DNA of 64,000 bases from Sphingobacterium cellulitidis. GTDB taxonomy: Bacteria; Bacteroidota; Bacteroidia; Sphingobacteriales; Sphingobacteriaceae. Shown here piece by piece: positions 63,239 to 64,000 of this stretch (positions are counted from its first letter, which is position 1; each line of letters starts with the position of its first letter). Position numbers and translations under genes: made by a program. Below the pieces are notes generated by a model. The model was not told where the DNA came from. It searched no databases and was given only the letters and a program-made list of their open reading frames with translations. The stretch is taken from the NCBI GenBank assembly GCA_002245855.1, contig NOUX01000013.1, positions 31,338 to 95,337 on the forward strand, in the 5' to 3' direction.

Positions 63239-63477
63239 TAATGTAGATTTTGAATACTGTAATAAGGTAGGTTTTATATACAAGTAATAATGTAGCCTTT
63301 GAATGTTGTATTAATGTAGCTTTTGAATATTCTAATAATATATAGGTTTTAAAAACTGTATTTATATAGTTTTTGAATACAGTGATCAAGGGAGTTTTTA
63401 TATCCTGTAGTAAGTCGATTTCGAATTCATTAATACTACAGTTTTGAACACACTAATATAGTTTCTAATTCAGCGAT
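63239..63477. repeat. Degenerate tandem array, about ten units of 24 bp
   Basis: Units of 21-26 bases in direct tandem with consensus TAATGTAGnTTTTGAATACTnTAA; the clearest are TAATGTAGATTTTGAATACT (63239) and TAATGTAGCTTTTGAATATT (near 63312). There are no spacers between units and no identical copies, so this is not CRISPR. No coding sense. Confidence 0.65.
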
Positions 63478-63482
63478 AATTC

Positions 63483-63605
63483 TGTCCATCTTTTGGACAA
63501 ATCAGGACCTCTACCGCACCTTGGTCGGACCTTCTTCGGATCTTTTCCTGACCTCGTTCGAAAAAATTCGGCCGAGGTCCGGTGGATCTGCGGGGGATCT
63601 GCGCT
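63483..63605. repeat. GC-rich palindromic element (REP-like)
   Basis: A GC-rich block inside AT-rich DNA. Core: GACCTCG (63550-63556) pairs with CGAGGTC (63573-63579) with further pairing of CGAA/TTCG inside. A small hairpin TGTCCA/TGGACA lies at 63483-63499, and GGATCTGCG is repeated at 63584 and 63595. Short ORFs on both strands here look spurious. It resembles an interspersed repeat. Confidence 0.55.
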
Positions 63606-63884
63606 AGTGAAGCGCCGGAATATCGAATTTTGTAGGGCCTGCTCCCGAAGTATTTCCGATAATGCTTGGGTAATTAAATAGCCTTTGAAAAGGAACGACA
63701 AGGAATCCCCTCCAAAAAACACATATCCATGATCCCAACCTTACCCTATCGCCCGACCTCCCTTTTCTACCGTTCATGCCCCCGGAACCATGCCTGGTCA
63801 AATAAAATGCAGCACTGCTGAAAATTTATCGTGCAATGTGTTAGCGAGTTACGCTGTGCTGCCAAAAATTGTTGCTGTGATGTC

Positions 63885-63916
63885 TTGGAAGTATGGATGT
63901 TTTGTCCCTATCTTTG
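63885..63916 (+). promoter_or_regulatory. Strong promoter, possible rRNA operon promoter
   Basis: TTG (63885-63887), 21 bases, TATCTTTG (63909-63916), then GCACC. It fits the Bacteroidota consensus very well. The downstream 80 bases are GC-rich, structured (CTCCGCAAGGGAG hairpin at 63922-63934) and contain no ORF, as in an rRNA leader. The transcript continues past the window edge, so the gene it drives is not visible. Confidence 0.6.
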
Positions 63917-64000
63917 CACCACTCCGCAAGGGAGGGACGGCTGAAAGGCCACTGACAACAGGGAATGAAACACGGCGAAAAAGGGTCAAACCCGGATGGA

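Noticed and set aside
63239-63477. CRISPR-like array of about 24-bp units
   Set aside because: Units are contiguous and diverged, there are no unique spacers, and no cas genes are near.
63465-63801. Short ORFs on both strands in the GC-rich element
   Set aside because: They overlap each other on both strands, are rich in Arg/Pro/Ser from GC-rich repeats, and have no start context or family likeness.

Overview
The window reads as the chromosome of a Bacteroidota member of the Sphingobacterium/Pedobacter type. It is AT-rich. It holds several SusC/SusD pairs, many lipoproteins with a short lipobox, no or weak Shine-Dalgarno sequences, and promoters of the TTTG / TAnnTTTG form (best examples near 50047, 51157, 51274 and 63909). 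The species assignment is inference; no rRNA gene lies inside the window.

Layout. 1-11970 (+): the 3' part of a large outer-membrane uptake locus: SusC (cut by the window edge), SusD, a fasciclin-like lipoprotein, a delta-60-repeat lipoprotein, two alkaline-phosphatase-like/LamG lipoproteins, an M60 (mucin-type) metallopeptidase and an F5/8-type C lipoprotein. It is packed head to tail and suits capture and cleavage of a glycoprotein. Just after it lies what looks like the 3' half of a tRNA followed by a perfect terminator (12078-12156), a possible integration scar. 12330-14346: GH10 xylanase and a convergent AraC regulator. 14681-25907: a sugar-catabolism cluster (sugar epimerase/isomerase, Gfo/Idh oxidoreductase, ThuA-propeller-cupredoxin fusion, NamZ-type muramidase, DUF1080 hydrolase, enolase-superfamily enzyme) with small unknown genes among it.

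26071-35479: an AlkD-like DNA repair gene, then a tight five-gene minus-strand operon (34823 down to 26792): HD-PycTM membrane protein, SdiA-regulated-type propeller lipoprotein, calcineurin-like phosphoesterase, GAF protein, and an outer-membrane Omp85-like barrel with a kinase-like N-terminal half. This operon is my main candidate for an undescribed envelope signalling or defence system. 35936-40667 is a second SusC/SusD pair. 41061-45287 holds a 2OG-Fe(II) oxygenase, small envelope proteins and a nucleoside hydrolase. 45291-49935 (-) is a TonB receptor, a repeat-type periplasmic protein and a LytS/LytT two-component pair in one operon.

50074-59652 is mostly core genome: an AONS-like PLP enzyme, an HU-type protein, a TPR protein, a 29-residue highly basic protein not covered by ordinary ORF calling, RNase G, MiaA, a Gfo/Idh oxidoreductase, peptide deformylase, a GH114-like lipoprotein and a TRIC channel. 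59772-61918 is a BlaR1/BlaI-type pair in which the sensor carries seven 23-residue repeats and the repressor gene has two identical-design perfect palindromes in its leader. After a TfoX-N gene, the last 1.4 kb is non-coding: degenerate tandem repeats (37-bp and about 24-bp units), a GC-rich palindromic element, and a strong promoter with a GC-rich leader that may lead into an rRNA operon beyond the window edge.
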